The notes beneath the pieces were generated by a model. It searched no databases. It was not told the origin of the DNA and saw nothing but the letters and a program-made list of their open reading frames with translations. The translations under genes and the position numbers were made by a program. A stretch of 64,000 nt of DNA from Rhodocytophaga aerolata (GTDB taxonomy: Bacteria > Bacteroidota > Bacteroidia > Cytophagales > 172606-1): positions 1 to 64,000 of the forward strand of contig NZ_JAUKPO010000038.1 in NCBI RefSeq assembly GCF_030503435.1, in the 5' to 3' direction. Position 1 is the stretch's first letter, and every line of letters begins with the position of its first letter. Below are positions 44,166 to 52,617 of the stretch, piece after piece.

Positions 44166-45353
44166 TTACTCATTTCTTCTGGCTTTTTCGCTTTCTGTCC
44201 GGGAAGACCTCTGCCGCGGTGATGTTTCCCCGTGAGTTTGCGGCTGTCTTTGAGATCTGCTTTCACTGCTCACCTGAGACCGATGTTGTGCTGGCTCAGG
44301 TGTTCGTTGCCGGCTGGCGGTAGAAGGCTGTCGTGTGGGTTGCTCATAACGGCTTTCTGACCGGCTTTCTCTGGTAAAATCAGGGCTAGAGGAAGTAGCG
44401 CCTGTCCTTCCGGCATTACCCTGGTTTCTTTCTTCTCTTGAATTACTAGCCCTATTCTCTCTGGGTTGATTCGCGCTATTTCCTCTGGGATTGTTAGCAG
44501 GGGTATGTTGGGTATAAGGAGTTTCCTGGCTTTCTATTCTACTATTTCTATCTGCCCTGCCTGGTGTTTGCCTGTTGTTACCTTGCGAATGATCCGTTTC
44601 TCTGCCGGATACTTGCCGGGGTGAACTAACTTCCGGGCGGTACATCGCAATAGAACCATTGCGAGAGAGCGGACGGCCAGGCCTACTCGTAGACTCTATC
44701 CGGTGAACGGGTACAGTTCTTCGGGTAGTTCTTTCTATTTCGTGGCGGTAAGGTCCACAGACATATACACGATTGTTGTAGCGGTAGGTATTCCGAATAT
44801 AGACAGTTCTGTTGTAGATATGAACGATCCGTGGTCTGGGTGCACAATATCTGTAAATATAAGGGCTGGCAATATGTATTTGCGGAACAAATACCCAGTG
44901 TATAGCCGGAATATTTATAGATACATTAATATTCATTCCCGGACCAAGGGGAGCCCATCCATAGTACCCACCTCCCGATCGCCATGCAACCCAGGCAGGT
45001 CCCCATTCGTCGCCAGGAACCCATACCCAACCATCATAGTCGTCATAAAACCAGCGGCCGTAATGAAAAGGAGCCCATCCCCATACATAGTCTGATACCC
45101 AGGTGTTGCCATATTCCGTCATAATCCAATGGCCATTACTGGCATACGGACGAAAGTCTTGCTCCACGGCAGGAATCCATACGGAGCCATACTGAGGATG
45201 CACCACCCACTGTCCATAAGGAGCCAGTTCGTCGTAAAACGTCTGGAAAGAAATGCTGCCTCCCCCTTGTGCCTTGGCCTGTTGATAACTTGCTAGTATA
45301 CACATCCATAGGAGCAGTATGCCCAGGATGCCGGTTCGTTTCGCTGTCTTCAT
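44166..45353 (-). CDS. DUF6600-like exported protein with low-complexity tail
   Basis: A 395-residue exported protein with a signal peptide (GILGILLLWMCILASYQQAKAQ). Residues ~30-180 are an aromatic/glycine-rich domain with WVVHPQYGSVWIP, GHWIMTEYGNTWVSDY, WGWAPFHYGRW, GWVWVPGDEWGPAWV and YYGWAPLGPG, the repeated W-x-P/YGRW pattern of DUF6600 proteins. Residues ~215-395 are a disordered Arg/Ser/Gln/Asn-rich tail (for example SRSESRYEQPTRQPSTA). The domain may fold as repeated W-rich hairpins in the periplasm or envelope. Function not known. Confidence 0.75.
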   Translation of the reverse strand: MKTAKRTGILGILLLWMCILASYQQAKAQGGGSISFQTFYDELAPYGQWVVHPQYGSVWIPAVEQDFRPYASNGHWIMTEYGNTWVSDYVWGWAPFHYGRWFYDDYDGWVWVPGDEWGPAWVAWRSGGGYYGWAPLGPGMNINVSINIPAIHWVFVPQIHIASPYIYRYCAPRPRIVHIYNRTVYIRNTYRYNNRVYVCGPYRHEIERTTRRTVPVHRIESTSRPGRPLSRNGSIAMYRPEVSSPRQVSGRETDHSQGNNRQTPGRADRNSRIESQETPYTQHTPANNPRGNSANQPRENRASNSREERNQGNAGRTGATSSSPDFTRESRSESRYEQPTRQPSTASRQRTPEPAQHRSQVSSESRSQRQPQTHGETSPRQRSSRTESEKARRNE

Positions 45354-45692
45354 ATGCTAGATTGCTTAAGTAAACGTGTAACCTTTGATTGTGCAATGGC
45401 CACCTACATACATCCTGTAAAAACCTTGCCGAACTATGCATGTTCTCGATAAGAAGTTAAAATCAATCGACAAATCTGCTATAGATACTTATTGAAACCG
45501 TTAAATGCACCCACGCTGAGAAAACTTCCGAAGGCCGACCACAAGGGGTAGACAATACATTTATTTCATAGATTGTCATGGATGACAGTTAACTCTTTCT
45601 TGTAAAACGGATTACGGGGGCGAAATCGTGTTTCTTCCAAGAAATATTAACTTACTGGTACTTGCAATCAGGCATTGAAATTTGAAAAATCA
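45354..45692 (-). other. Intergenic region, nothing recognised
   Basis: 339 bases between the truncated LytTR gene and the DUF6600-like gene (both minus). No hairpin or element stood out. Confidence 0.35.
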
Positions 45693-46019
45693 TTAGGCGT
45701 GCATCCACTCTTTGTTAAAGCCTTCATAACTTTCGCCTACAGGTAATTCTTTGCCAGAAGCGAGCACTACCTTCCGCTTACCGATGGCTTTTACCTGATC
45801 AATTCTCACTACATAGCTTCTGTGTATCCATTTAAGTTTTCCGGATGGAAGTTTTTCTACTGCTTTTTTTATAGGCATCAAGGTCATTACCGGCTTAGAG
45901 CCCATCAGGTGGATACGGATATAGTCTTCCAGGCTTTCTATGTATTCAATGTCTCGAATATTGATTTTAACCATCCGGTACTCAGAATACACAAATAAAC
46001 ATAGCAGGCTAGTAGTCAA
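45693..46019 (-). CDS. LytTR DNA-binding domain, receiver domain missing
   Basis: The sequence is a full LytTR domain: LFVYSEYRMVKINIRDIEYIESLEDYIRIHL (only its first part needed, EYRMVKINIRDIEYIES), then KKAVEKLPSGKLKWIHRSYVV and VVLASGKELPVGESY. In response regulators this follows a receiver and a linker, and the homology here begins right at the left end of the open frame (LLCLFVYSEY), with only a TTG at 46019 to start it. The first ATG (45974, 93 residues) would lose the first strand. I read this as an N-terminally truncated response regulator, either a relic or an unusual free-standing DNA-binding domain. Confidence 0.65.
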   Translation of the reverse strand: MTTSLLCLFVYSEYRMVKINIRDIEYIESLEDYIRIHLMGSKPVMTLMPIKKAVEKLPSGKLKWIHRSYVVRIDQVKAIGKRKVVLASGKELPVGESYEGFNKEWMHA

Positions 46020-46050
46020 TAATACAAGGAATAAGGCTGAAAACGAAGAC

Positions 46051-46088
46051 AGCGTATGTGTACACTGTTTCTATTGTACACATACGCT
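46051..46088 (-). terminator. Perfect 14-bp inverted repeat after the dienelactone hydrolase gene
   Basis: AGCGTATGTGTACA (46051-46064) and TGTACACATACGCT (46075-46088) pair perfectly with a 10-base loop. It lies 53 bases after the stop of the minus-strand hydrolase gene, and on that strand GTCTTCGTTTT follows, so a terminator is likely. It also sits just upstream of the LytTR fragment and could be an operator. Confidence 0.6.
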
Positions 46089-46140
46089 GCCAGCCATCAG
46101 ACAATAAAAGCTTTTAAAGAAGCATGCTACTCGTAGTTTG

Positions 46141-47028
46141 CTACTTCAATTCTGCATTAAAAAAATCGACGGTGCGTTTCCAGGCAAGTTCAGCCGCTGC
46201 TTTGTCGTAACGGGGGGTTGTATCATTATGAAAGCCATGGTTGGCATTGGCATACATATAAACTTTATAGTCTTTTTTGTTCGCTTGCAATGCTTTCTCA
46301 TAGGCCGGCCAACCCTCATTTACCCGCGTATCTAATTCTGCATAGTGCAAAAGGAGTGGAGCCTTTATTTTGGGAACATCTTCTATGGCAGGCTGCCCTC
46401 CGTAAAATGGAACAGATGCCGCTAACGTTGGAATGCGTACAGCCATCATATTAGCAATCCAGCCACCGAAGCAAAAGCCTACTACTCCAATTTTGCCATT
46501 ACAGCTTTTGTTGCTTTTCAGAAAGTCATAGGCAGCAATAAAATCTTCTAGCATGTCGTTTCTGTCCCGTTTACTTTGCAGTGTACGGCCTTCATCATCA
46601 TTTCCAGGGTAGCCGCCCAAAGGGGTTAAGGCATCTGGTGCAAACGATACAAATCCTGCCAGGGCAGCTCTTCTGGCTACATCTTCAATATGGGGATTTA
46701 GTCCCCGGTTTTCATGAACCACCACAATGCCTCCAAGCTTCTTTTTCGAGTCTGCAGGCATAGATAATAAACCTTTCATCTTTCCGCCGCCTTTGGGAGA
46801 TTCGTAATTGACATATTCTGATTTTAATCGAGGATCGTCTGCTTTAATCTGAATACCACCCTTGTAATCTGGCATCAGAAAACCCATGAGTGAAGCTACC
46901 GTAATGCCTCCCACCGCATACGTAGAAAGCTTTTGCATAAACTCACGTCTGTCTAGCCGGTTATGGGCATAGTCATCGTAGAGGTCAAATACTTCTTGTT
47001 TAATGGCTTCTTTTTTGATTTCGTCCAT
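46141..47028 (-). CDS. Dienelactone hydrolase family protein with export-like leader
   Basis: A 295-residue alpha/beta hydrolase. GVVGFCFGGWIANMM is the nucleophile elbow with Cys in place of Ser (GFCFGG), as in true dienelactone hydrolases; DTRVNEGWP provides the Asp and ANHGFHND the His. The N-terminus (DRREFMQKLSTYAVGGITVAS) resembles a twin-arginine leader after ~25 residues, so it may be exported although the leader is internal. It lies 22 bases after the carboxylesterase stop on the same strand, so the two hydrolases probably form an operon. Confidence 0.88.
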   Translation of the reverse strand: MDEIKKEAIKQEVFDLYDDYAHNRLDRREFMQKLSTYAVGGITVASLMGFLMPDYKGGIQIKADDPRLKSEYVNYESPKGGGKMKGLLSMPADSKKKLGGIVVVHENRGLNPHIEDVARRAALAGFVSFAPDALTPLGGYPGNDDEGRTLQSKRDRNDMLEDFIAAYDFLKSNKSCNGKIGVVGFCFGGWIANMMAVRIPTLAASVPFYGGQPAIEDVPKIKAPLLLHYAELDTRVNEGWPAYEKALQANKKDYKVYMYANANHGFHNDTTPRYDKAAAELAWKRTVDFFNAELK

Positions 47029-47050
47029 GTTCGTTTCTGTTCGTAATTGC

Positions 47051-48691
47051 TTACTTCATATTTGCTTGCTCTAATAACAGAAAACGTTCCCGCTGCTGAT
47101 CAGGCCGGGCGCCGGATTTTACATCAATGTGCATTACCTGAGCCGGCTTATCTCCACTGACAGCTGGCCAGTCAGGTAAGTTCTTGCCATTGGGATTCTT
47201 CAACTTAATGAAATTAGCAAAGTACTCCTGCATCAGCTGGGATACTTTGTAGTCCTCTGGTGCCCATGCGTATACTTTATTGGTTGCGAGATTACCCATG
47301 GCATACTCAATTTCCGCTGAATGTACTGCCCCTTGTGCTGGAGGCACTTTCATAGCCTCTGCATCCGTGCCTCGTACTACACCTCCAGCTAGCCCTGGAG
47401 CTGCATCGCCCATTTCGGGAGTCATAGGAGGTCGTGGCCGTGTATAGTAGTAGCGGTATACAGATTTGCCACTTGTTTTACTATGTACATCTATCCATTT
47501 CCAGGTACTGTAGCCTGTAAACCGGTCGCCGGCTAAGGCCGTAGCTGACTGCATTACTTCCTGCTGGGTAGAAGCCGGATACAGTTTCAGTACTTTTTCC
47601 GCATGGTCACCAAAGAGTTTCTCTACGGCTTTCTGGTAGTTTTCCGGGGTAGGAGCTTCCTCTCCCAGAATGGACCGGTAATTCATTTCTTCCGAGTTCC
47701 AGCCAGCCAGTAAAGGTACCTTTGCCTGCTCTCCGGCCTGGAATATTGCCATTGCAGATTTGGGTAAGAAGTACCCATCCACAATAGGTCTGAACCGCGG
47801 GCTTTCCGGGTTAGCTGTAGCTTCCAGCAACTTTTCAGCTGGCATGGCTCGTAAATCAGGTAGGGAAGTTACACCTGCGATTTTAGCAAAATTTACGCCT
47901 GCTTCTTCTGCCTGGGCAAGCGTTGTAGCTGGTAATAAGGATAACAACGATCCACTTTCTCCAATAGCAGCACTAATTAAATCTTTGGATAATGGAGAGG
48001 CCATTTGGGCACAAACTGAGGATGAACCGGCTGATTCACCGGCAATAGTTACTTTCTTAGGATCTCCACCAAAAGCGGTAATATTCTGCTGAACCCAGCG
48101 TAACGCAGCCGACTGGTCTAGTAGGCCATAATTACCAGAGGCATTCTTACTTGATTCTTTGGTAAGTTCCGGATGTGCCATAAAACCAAATACACCTAAG
48201 CGGTAGTTCACGGTAAGAGCAACTATGCCTTTCTGGGCCATATTTTCCCCATCATACCGTGGCTCTGATCCATCTCCGGCCATAAAACCTCCTCCATAGA
48301 AATAGACCAGTACCGGCAGCTTCTCTTTATTTGATTTAGCTGGCGTCCATACATTCAGATACAGGCAATCTTCACTCATGCCATCAGAACGAAAGTTCAT
48401 ATCTCCAAAAACTGCCCGCTGCATAGCCATGGGTCCAAATTTGTCAGCTTTGCGCACTCCCTGCCAGTTTTTTACCGGTTGCGGTTCCTTCCAACGCAGT
48501 TCACCTACGGGTGGAGCAGCAAAGGGTATTCCTTTAAAAGCGCGGATGCCACTTTTTTCAATAACACCTTCCAGGGTGCCGTTTGTTATTGTAACGCGGT
48601 TTATGCCACTGGTTGTCCCGCTTGGGGTTTGTGCTACAGCCAGCGACACTAGCTGGCTTGAAAACAGAAGAAAAAAAATGAAGTTTTTCAT
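47051..48691 (-). CDS. Exported type-B carboxylesterase/lipase
   Basis: A 546-residue esterase of the COesterase family. The leader FIFFLLFSSQLVSLAVAQ ends near TPSG. Family landmarks: RAFKGIPFAAPPVGELRW, EDCLYLNVWTP, the oxyanion YGGGFMAGDGS, and the nucleophile VTIAGESAGSSSV. An acid residue in the second half and VHSAEIEYAMGN (His) complete the triad region. It should act in the periplasm or outside on esters of unknown type. It sits in front of the dienelactone hydrolase gene. Confidence 0.9.
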   Translation of the reverse strand: MKNFIFFLLFSSQLVSLAVAQTPSGTTSGINRVTITNGTLEGVIEKSGIRAFKGIPFAAPPVGELRWKEPQPVKNWQGVRKADKFGPMAMQRAVFGDMNFRSDGMSEDCLYLNVWTPAKSNKEKLPVLVYFYGGGFMAGDGSEPRYDGENMAQKGIVALTVNYRLGVFGFMAHPELTKESSKNASGNYGLLDQSAALRWVQQNITAFGGDPKKVTIAGESAGSSSVCAQMASPLSKDLISAAIGESGSLLSLLPATTLAQAEEAGVNFAKIAGVTSLPDLRAMPAEKLLEATANPESPRFRPIVDGYFLPKSAMAIFQAGEQAKVPLLAGWNSEEMNYRSILGEEAPTPENYQKAVEKLFGDHAEKVLKLYPASTQQEVMQSATALAGDRFTGYSTWKWIDVHSKTSGKSVYRYYYTRPRPPMTPEMGDAAPGLAGGVVRGTDAEAMKVPPAQGAVHSAEIEYAMGNLATNKVYAWAPEDYKVSQLMQEYFANFIKLKNPNGKNLPDWPAVSGDKPAQVMHIDVKSGARPDQQRERFLLLEQANMK

Positions 48692-49103
48692 AATGGTATA
48701 GGTAAATGAATTTTAAGGTCGCCGTGCATTTTACTATCAATACTATCTATCATACCCTTCAAAATATACGTACTTTTTGAAGTAATCTTGAAGTGTAGAA
48801 ACTGCAATGATGGAAAGTTCTTGGTAAAATGGATAAAAGCTACTTGGTAAAGTAGCGATTTTTTCCGCGATAGAGCAATAAAAGTAGCATTATCCTTTCA
48901 CAATCGGTTGCCAGATACTGGCTAGCGTGTTTTGTAATGCCATCAATACCCGTTTGTTAAAATACTTTTCTTCAAGATTGCTTCAAATTCTTATGCTATC
49001 TTTGGATAGAAATGAATAGTGGATAGGTATAACCAGTCCCTGTTTATTTAAACTAGTTTAGGTATAAATTATCATCACATTTACTTATTTATTCGAAAAC
49101 AGT
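48692..49103 (+). other. Divergent intergenic region with a likely YceI promoter
   Basis: A 412-base gap between divergent genes. Apart from the TATCTTTG element at 48997-49004 described separately, no palindromes or RNA-like folds were seen. Confidence 0.4.
48978..49004 (+). promoter_or_regulatory. Possible promoter of the YceI gene
   Basis: TATCTTTG (48997-49004) matches TAnnTTTG exactly; TTG at 48978-48980 is a possible -33 element, though the 16-base spacer is short. A start near 49011 would give a leader of about 90 bases. Confidence 0.45.
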
Positions 49104-49763
49104 ATGAGAACAGTAAAAATCTTGTTAAGCGTAATCGTATTCACTTTGTTGTTCAATCAGGTAAACCTGGTAGCAGGTGAGGACCCTGGCAAATCTAAGG
49201 CAGCTAAGGCCTCAACCTTGGCAGTAGACCCTGCAAAAAGTGAGCTTACCTGGAATGCGAAAAAAGTAGGCGGAGAACATACCGGCAAAGTTAAAGTAGC
49301 CAAAGGCAGCTTGACAGTCAATGCAAACAAGCTAACCGGAGGCACCTTTACTATGGACATGACCAGCATCTCAGTTACCGATATTACGGATGAAGGCATG
49401 AACGCCAAATTAACCAACCATTTAAAGTCAGAAGATTTCTTTTCCGTAGAGAAAAATCCTGCTTCTACTTTTAAAATTACCAAAGCAGAGCCTATAGCCA
49501 ATGCTAAAGCAGGAGAGGCTAATTACAAAATTACCGGAGATTTAAGCATTAAAGGCATTACCAATTCGGTAACCTTCCCTGCCGTTGTAAATCTGACTAC
49601 AAGTAGTGCGCAAGCTACAGCCAAGATTGACGTAGACCGGACAAAGTATGATATTAAATACCGGGCAGCTATTATTGGCACTGCAGCAGACAAAATTATT
49701 GACGATACCTTTACTATTAATCTGAAACTGGTGGCTGGCAAATCTGAAACCGCCAGCAAATAA
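49104..49763 (+). CDS. YceI family periplasmic protein
   Basis: A 219-residue exported lipocalin-like protein. The leader (KILLSVIVFTLLFNQVNLVAG) precedes the YceI domain: AVDPAKSELTWNAKKVGG, KGSLTVNANKLTGGTFTMDM, LKSEDFFSVEKNPASTFK and GDLSIKGITNSVTFPA. It folds as a beta barrel that binds a long isoprenoid or fatty chain. It is commonly placed next to respiratory or stress genes; here it stands alone, followed by a large palindrome that serves as terminator. Confidence 0.92.
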   Translation: MRTVKILLSVIVFTLLFNQVNLVAGEDPGKSKAAKASTLAVDPAKSELTWNAKKVGGEHTGKVKVAKGSLTVNANKLTGGTFTMDMTSISVTDITDEGMNAKLTNHLKSEDFFSVEKNPASTFKITKAEPIANAKAGEANYKITGDLSIKGITNSVTFPAVVNLTTSSAQATAKIDVDRTKYDIKYRAAIIGTAADKIIDDTFTINLKLVAGKSETASK

Positions 49764-49834
49764 GCGCCTCAACAAAGTTGGATCACAGGGAATTCACTTG
49801 TCGAAACAAATAGGTTGCTACTAAATATAGATCT

Positions 49835-49892
49835 TAACCAGTAAAACAGTAAGGCCAGAGAATATTCTCTGGCCTTACTGTTTTACTGGTTA
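49835..49892 (+). terminator. 58-bp perfect palindrome after the YceI gene
   Basis: Two 29-base arms without a spacer pair perfectly; the centre is GAGAATATTCTC at 49858-49869. In RNA it folds as a long hairpin and probably ends the YceI transcript, with ACTGTTTTACTGG on the 3' arm. It is unusually long and exact for a terminator. Confidence 0.75.
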
Positions 49893-49982
49893 TTACTTGA
49901 GCCAACTATATTTACTTCCACAATATGCTGGCATCTGCAAAATACCTAAGCATGTATTAATTCGAGGCAAGTAAGAAGATAG

Positions 49983-50198
49983 TCATAAATAATCAGTAAA
50001 GGACTCTTCACTAAATATAACTTCAACATAACTATCGGCTTCATCACCCAGGAAAACTTTTGCATGAACGCTGCCTACCCAATATAGGTTAATTATGCAA
50101 TCTTCTTTAATTTGAGTAGCTAAGAACTCCCCATTCTCCAAAACATATTGAACCTGATCGTGTAAGGGGAGATGCTGAAGCTGGAAGATAGTAAGCAT
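49983..50198 (-). CDS. Hypothetical 71-residue protein
   Basis: I do not recognise this protein. From ATG 50198 it reads MLTIFQLQHLPLHDQ and continues as a small acidic alpha/beta domain (VQYVLENGEFLATQIKE, IINLYWVGSVHAKVFL, VEVIFSEESFTDYL). The frame opens at a TTG at 50237. The composition is coding-like, and its size and position next to a broken FRG gene and a tRNA suggest an accessory gene. A role as immunity or modulator protein is possible but not supported by any motif. Confidence 0.5.
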   Translation of the reverse strand: MLTIFQLQHLPLHDQVQYVLENGEFLATQIKEDCIINLYWVGSVHAKVFLGDEADSYVEVIFSEESFTDYL

Positions 50199-50363
50199 AT
50201 AAAGCGGTTGAAAAGCCTGAAGATAATTCTGAGGCAAATTAATTCCTAATACCTATTTTCTTTTCTATTCCTTTTTATCCAGTATTTCCTGGCTGGCCAA
50301 GTAGGTGAATGTTGAGCCATTCCTTGCAGGAAGATTTGGAAGTGGGGGAGGATGCGACACAAA

Positions 50364-50742
50364 TTATTTAATGGATTCAATATATTTCCATTTTAAATAG
50401 TTAGATAAGCCAACCAAATCTGGATATATAGCATATATATTTATTCCGTAGGAATCTACTCTATTTAATACTGAATTTCTAACATTGTCCGGGCAGACAA
50501 ACTTGTATAAACCTTTCTTATAGGAAGGATTTTCACTCCAGTCTAACAGCCTTGTGGGTAAATCATGATGTTGAGCTAATGCCAGTAATTCTAATTTTAA
50601 ATCTATATTTAATAAGCGGGGCAAGAAAGGCAACATCCTTCTTTTAAAATCTGCCAATAATCCTGTTTCTGTCTTAAGCAAAGCTAAGTTATTGGACTAG
50701 GCACAAGTTGCCAAGATTCTTCTCTTTGACCTCTATATTAGA
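50364..50742 (-). pseudogene. Broken FRG-domain protein gene
   Basis: Pieces in different frames reconstruct an FRG domain. Bases 50726-50737 encode YRGQ, followed in frame by REESWQLVPSPIT and a stop. After a frameshift, 50364-50681 encodes LLADFKRRMLPFLPRL, LALAQHHDLPTRLLDWSENP (the FRG core) and then jumps to YKKGLYKFVCPDNV and IYAIYPDLVGLSNYLKWKY, the usual C-terminal end; about 100 residues between these are missing. Upstream, NYFEEYLDKIQSILESKK (to ~50810, other frame) looks like the domain's N-terminal helix. So there are at least two frame changes and one internal deletion. Confidence 0.8.
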
Positions 50743-50876
50743 AAGTGTTTTTTTACTTTCTAATATAGACTGAATTTTATCTAAATACTCTTCGAAGTAA
50801 TTTATATATAGTCTCTGACATAAATTAAATATTAGAATTATTAATGCACTTGCCCTATAATTTCCCCCTAATAGAA

Positions 50877-50909
50877 AAAAGCCTCTAATTTCTAAAATTA
50901 GAGGCTTTT
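50877..50909 (-). terminator. Terminator of tRNA-Lys
   Basis: GCCTCTAATTT (50881-50891) and AAATTAGAGGC (50895-50905) form a perfect 11-bp stem with a 3-base loop. On the minus strand, 3' of the tRNA, it is followed by TTTTTT, a textbook intrinsic terminator. Confidence 0.88.
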
Positions 50910-50912
50910 CAG

Positions 50913-50985
50913 TGATCCCGCTGGGATTCGAACCCAGGACCCATACATTAAAAGTGTATTGCTCTACCGACTGAGCTACGGAATC
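50913..50985 (-). tRNA. tRNA-Lys (anticodon TTT)
   Basis: On the minus strand the 73 bases fold as a cloverleaf. The acceptor arms GATTCCG and CGGGATC pair with one G-T, the D arm has AGCTCAGTCGGTAGAGC, the anticodon loop is CTTTTAA with TTT at its centre, and the T arm has GGTTCGAATCC. Discriminator base A; CCA is not encoded. A terminator follows. The 3' end faces the broken FRG gene, the side where integrating elements usually insert. Confidence 0.96.
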
Positions 50986-51055
50986 TTTTTGTACTTTTGC
51001 AAGTGTCTAAGGTGTTTCCTTAATTGCGTTGCAAATATAGATGTTCAGGTTTTAA

Positions 51056-51793
51056 ATGCAAAATATAGATTTAAAAAAAATAGCTTTTTTTTTATGGGGA
51101 TGCCTTGTTTTAAGCCATCTGGCTTATAGCCAGGATATTAAATTGTTATTGGCTCAGGCAGATACACTGTTTGTTCAGCAAAAGTATACGCAGGCGCTGC
51201 ATCAGTATGAACAAATTTTTTCTCAAACCGGGCAAGCTTCCCCTGCTATGCTGTTGAAAATGGCGTATGTGGAGGAAGGGAACGGCAATTATACCAAAGC
51301 CTTATATTTTCTTAGCCTGTATTACTTACAGCGGCCCAATCTGCAAGTTGTTAATAAAATGAAGGAAATAGCTGCCACCTATAATTTGCAAGGCTATGAA
51401 TTCAGGGACGTTGACCTTTTTCTAATTCTCTATCAGCGGTATTATACTTATCTGGCAGCGGCCATATTAGTAATTTGCATTATTTGGATAGTATCCTTAA
51501 TTGTCCGAAAAGTCCGGAGAGAGTACTTACCTGCCCGGCATCTGGCTGGTTGCATGCTTTTTTTGGTGCTAGTATTACTTTTTCTCAATATTCAAAAGGC
51601 AGACCAGCAGGCAATTATTTCGCAGGATAATGTATACCTGATGAGTGCTCCCTCAGCAGGAGCCGAATTAGTGTATATTGCTCAGAAGGGACACCGGTTA
51701 GATGTGCAACAGCAACAGGATATCTGGGTGCAGGTGCAATGGAACGGTCAAATTGCCTATGTCCGGAAGCAAAATGTGTGGCTGGTGGAATAG
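51056..51793 (+). CDS. TPR and SH3-like domain membrane protein
   Basis: A 245-residue exported protein. The leader is IAFFLWGCLVLSHLAYSQ. Residues ~25-105 form two TPR-like helical hairpins (LLAQADTLFVQQKYTQALHQYEQIF and AYVEEGNGNYTKALYFLSLYY; the KYxQALxxYE form is diagnostic). Two transmembrane helices follow (~131-150 YLAAAILVICIIWIVSL and ~165-180 LAGCMLFLVLVLLFL), then a C-terminal SH3b-like domain (NVYLMSAPSAGAELVYIAQKG). This matches the BatE-type layout of Bacteroidota, although no bat genes are adjacent. It likely acts in the periplasm as an adaptor. Confidence 0.8.
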   Translation: MQNIDLKKIAFFLWGCLVLSHLAYSQDIKLLLAQADTLFVQQKYTQALHQYEQIFSQTGQASPAMLLKMAYVEEGNGNYTKALYFLSLYYLQRPNLQVVNKMKEIAATYNLQGYEFRDVDLFLILYQRYYTYLAAAILVICIIWIVSLIVRKVRREYLPARHLAGCMLFLVLVLLFLNIQKADQQAIISQDNVYLMSAPSAGAELVYIAQKGHRLDVQQQQDIWVQVQWNGQIAYVRKQNVWLVE

Positions 51794-51796
51794 TTT

Positions 51797-52603
51797 TTAT
51801 TTAAAAGGAGAGTCTTTTTCTTTAGCCATTACATTATACACTACATTATCCATGATACCTGGTATCCATTTGTTGAGGAATACAGCCAGTTTGCCTTGTG
51901 TGGTTAAAATCAGATCGCGTTTCCGGCTGATGGTAGCTTTGTAGATATGCCGGGCAACTTCCTCAGCGCTCATAAGCTTCTCTTCTGCCCGTGGTGACTC
52001 GCCTTGAGGTTGACCATTGGCCAGAAGGGCAGCATTCCGGATGTTAGATGCTGTGAAACCCGGACAAGCTACTAATATATGTACTCCGCTTTTCATTACT
52101 TCTGTCCGTAGCGATTCCAGAAAGCCTTGCATAGCATATTTAGAAGCCGTATAAGCGGTGCGGGCTGGTGTGCCCCTGTATCCATTAATAGAAGAAATAC
52201 CGATAACAGACCCTTTGGTGGCAAGAATATACGGAAGACAATACTTAGTGGCATACACTGTACCATAAAAGTTAATGTCCATTACTTTTTCAAATACCTG
52301 CAAATCAAGTTCAGCAAACAGGGCTCGCATAGAGATACCGGCGTTGTTGATCAATATATCTATTTTGCCATAGTGCCTAATGGTTTCTTCCACCATGCGT
52401 TTATTGTCTTCCTGTAAACTCGCATCGGCTACAATAGGAAGAGTATCTATACCGGATGAACGCAGGTAATCTGCGGTTTCAAGTAAGCTCGTTTGGCTCC
52501 GGCCAGTAATGACTACTTTCGCCCCGTTTTTACCAAATTCTTCAGCACAGGCTGAGCCAATGCCTGAGGATGCTCCGGTTATAATAACAACTTTATCTTT
52601 CAT
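51797..52603 (-). CDS. Short-chain dehydrogenase/reductase
   Basis: A 268-residue classical SDR. VVIITGASSGIGSACAEEF is the TGxxxGIG nucleotide loop, ILINNAGIS the NNAG motif, and ISSINGYRGTPARTAYTASKYA holds the Ser and YxxxK catalytic residues. A hydrophobic C-terminal region (ILTTQGKLAVFLNKWIPGIMD) is typical of the DltE-like branch, which often sits at the membrane. NADP is the likely cofactor by family. It follows ribF by 14 bases on the same strand and converges on the TPR gene with only 3 bases between stops. Confidence 0.92.
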   Translation of the reverse strand: MKDKVVIITGASSGIGSACAEEFGKNGAKVVITGRSQTSLLETADYLRSSGIDTLPIVADASLQEDNKRMVEETIRHYGKIDILINNAGISMRALFAELDLQVFEKVMDINFYGTVYATKYCLPYILATKGSVIGISSINGYRGTPARTAYTASKYAMQGFLESLRTEVMKSGVHILVACPGFTASNIRNAALLANGQPQGESPRAEEKLMSAEEVARHIYKATISRKRDLILTTQGKLAVFLNKWIPGIMDNVVYNVMAKEKDSPFK

Positions 52604-52617
52604 ACAACAAGCAGAAA

